From: a virus
Direction: 5' to 3' (one strand)
IMG/VR virus record: IMGVR_UViG_3300028592_000085
Span: 1-21,750 of that record
Length of the DNA stretch: 21,750 nt
The first letter of the stretch is position 1, and every line of letters starts with the position of its first letter. Below are positions 21,621 to 21,750 of this stretch, in pieces. Made by a program: the position numbers and the translations under genes. The notes beneath the pieces were generated by a model. That model saw only the letters and a list, made by a program, of their open reading frames with translations, was not told the origin of the DNA and did no database searches.

Positions 21621-21750
21621 CGATTTCAAAAACTCCTTATCGACAAAAAAGACGCGATGGAACCACTGCGCGCGTTGGCCACCCCCTCCGGAAGGACCCA
21701 AAAGGCGGGTGGGCACCCCCAACCTGAAGTCGATCTTATGGTTGCCTTAA
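21621..21750. other. Right-edge non-coding region upstream of the terminase genes
   Basis: No gene is supported here. It contains the ribosome-binding site of the small terminase gene and a G+C-rich stretch (about 21680-21722) with runs of C and G and a short GGTG/CACC dyad. Promoter boxes are not clear on the minus strand. Packaging sites often lie near small terminase genes, so a cos or pac site could be here, but no signature is visible. A plus-strand ATG at 21657 opens a frame running off the window end, too short to judge. Confidence 0.35.

Noticed and set aside
21621-21722. N-terminal extension of the small terminase by 34 residues
   Set aside because: The extension is Gly/Arg-rich, lacks a ribosome site, and the AAGGAG sequence lies downstream of that start, pointing to the ATG at 21620.

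Overview
The window is almost entirely the virion-building block of a tailed phage or prophage, most likely a long-tailed siphovirus with lambda-type head genes. About 20.8 kb (positions 821 to 21620) is one co-directional run of 23 genes on the minus strand. Most junctions are ATGA, GTGA, TAATG or TGATG overlaps or gaps of a few bases, so it reads as one late operon. Two small genes on the plus strand (1-722) face it, with a hairpin terminator between them. No integrase, repressor, replication or lysis gene, tRNA, insertion sequence or CRISPR array is visible. Prophage and free phage therefore cannot be told apart from this window.

Reading along the minus strand from the right, packaging comes first: a small terminase (helix-turn-helix plus charged helix) and a GpA-type large terminase. 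Two small unrecognised proteins follow, sitting in the place of lambda gpW. The head genes follow: a lambda-type portal, an S49-type (gpC-like) prohead protease with a nested in-frame scaffold start (lambda C/Nu3 arrangement), a decoration protein with an extra C-terminal beta module, and the major capsid protein. Head completion and tail genes come next: an FII-like joining protein, a tail-terminator candidate with an inserted domain, a tail-completion candidate, a tail-tube candidate, an unrecognised protein in the chaperone slot, and a short tape measure (480 aa).

The distal part encodes two small tail proteins, a hub-like protein (631 aa, TTG start), a strikingly cysteine-rich protein (614 aa, about 36 Cys), and a small Cys4-6 motif protein with a disordered tail. 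It ends with a set of fibre or adhesin proteins built from interchangeable beta modules and a small protein typical of the end of tail-fibre clusters.

The DNA is G+C-rich with good Shine-Dalgarno sites, including matches to the extended 16S tail complement (GAGGTGATC). The host is a bacterium. The cysteine-rich tail protein and divergent small proteins made me think of Planctomycetota, but this is a weak inference and should not be taken as an assignment.

The most interesting points are a large terminase with both ATPase motifs altered (AKT in Walker A, NE in Walker B), the nested scaffold start with a near-perfect ribosome site, and a 104-base dyad-rich gap after the terminase block. Also notable are the cysteine-rich tail protein and shuffled or tandemly repeated fibre modules. 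I found no clear evidence of a wholly new system such as a defence island or retroelement.
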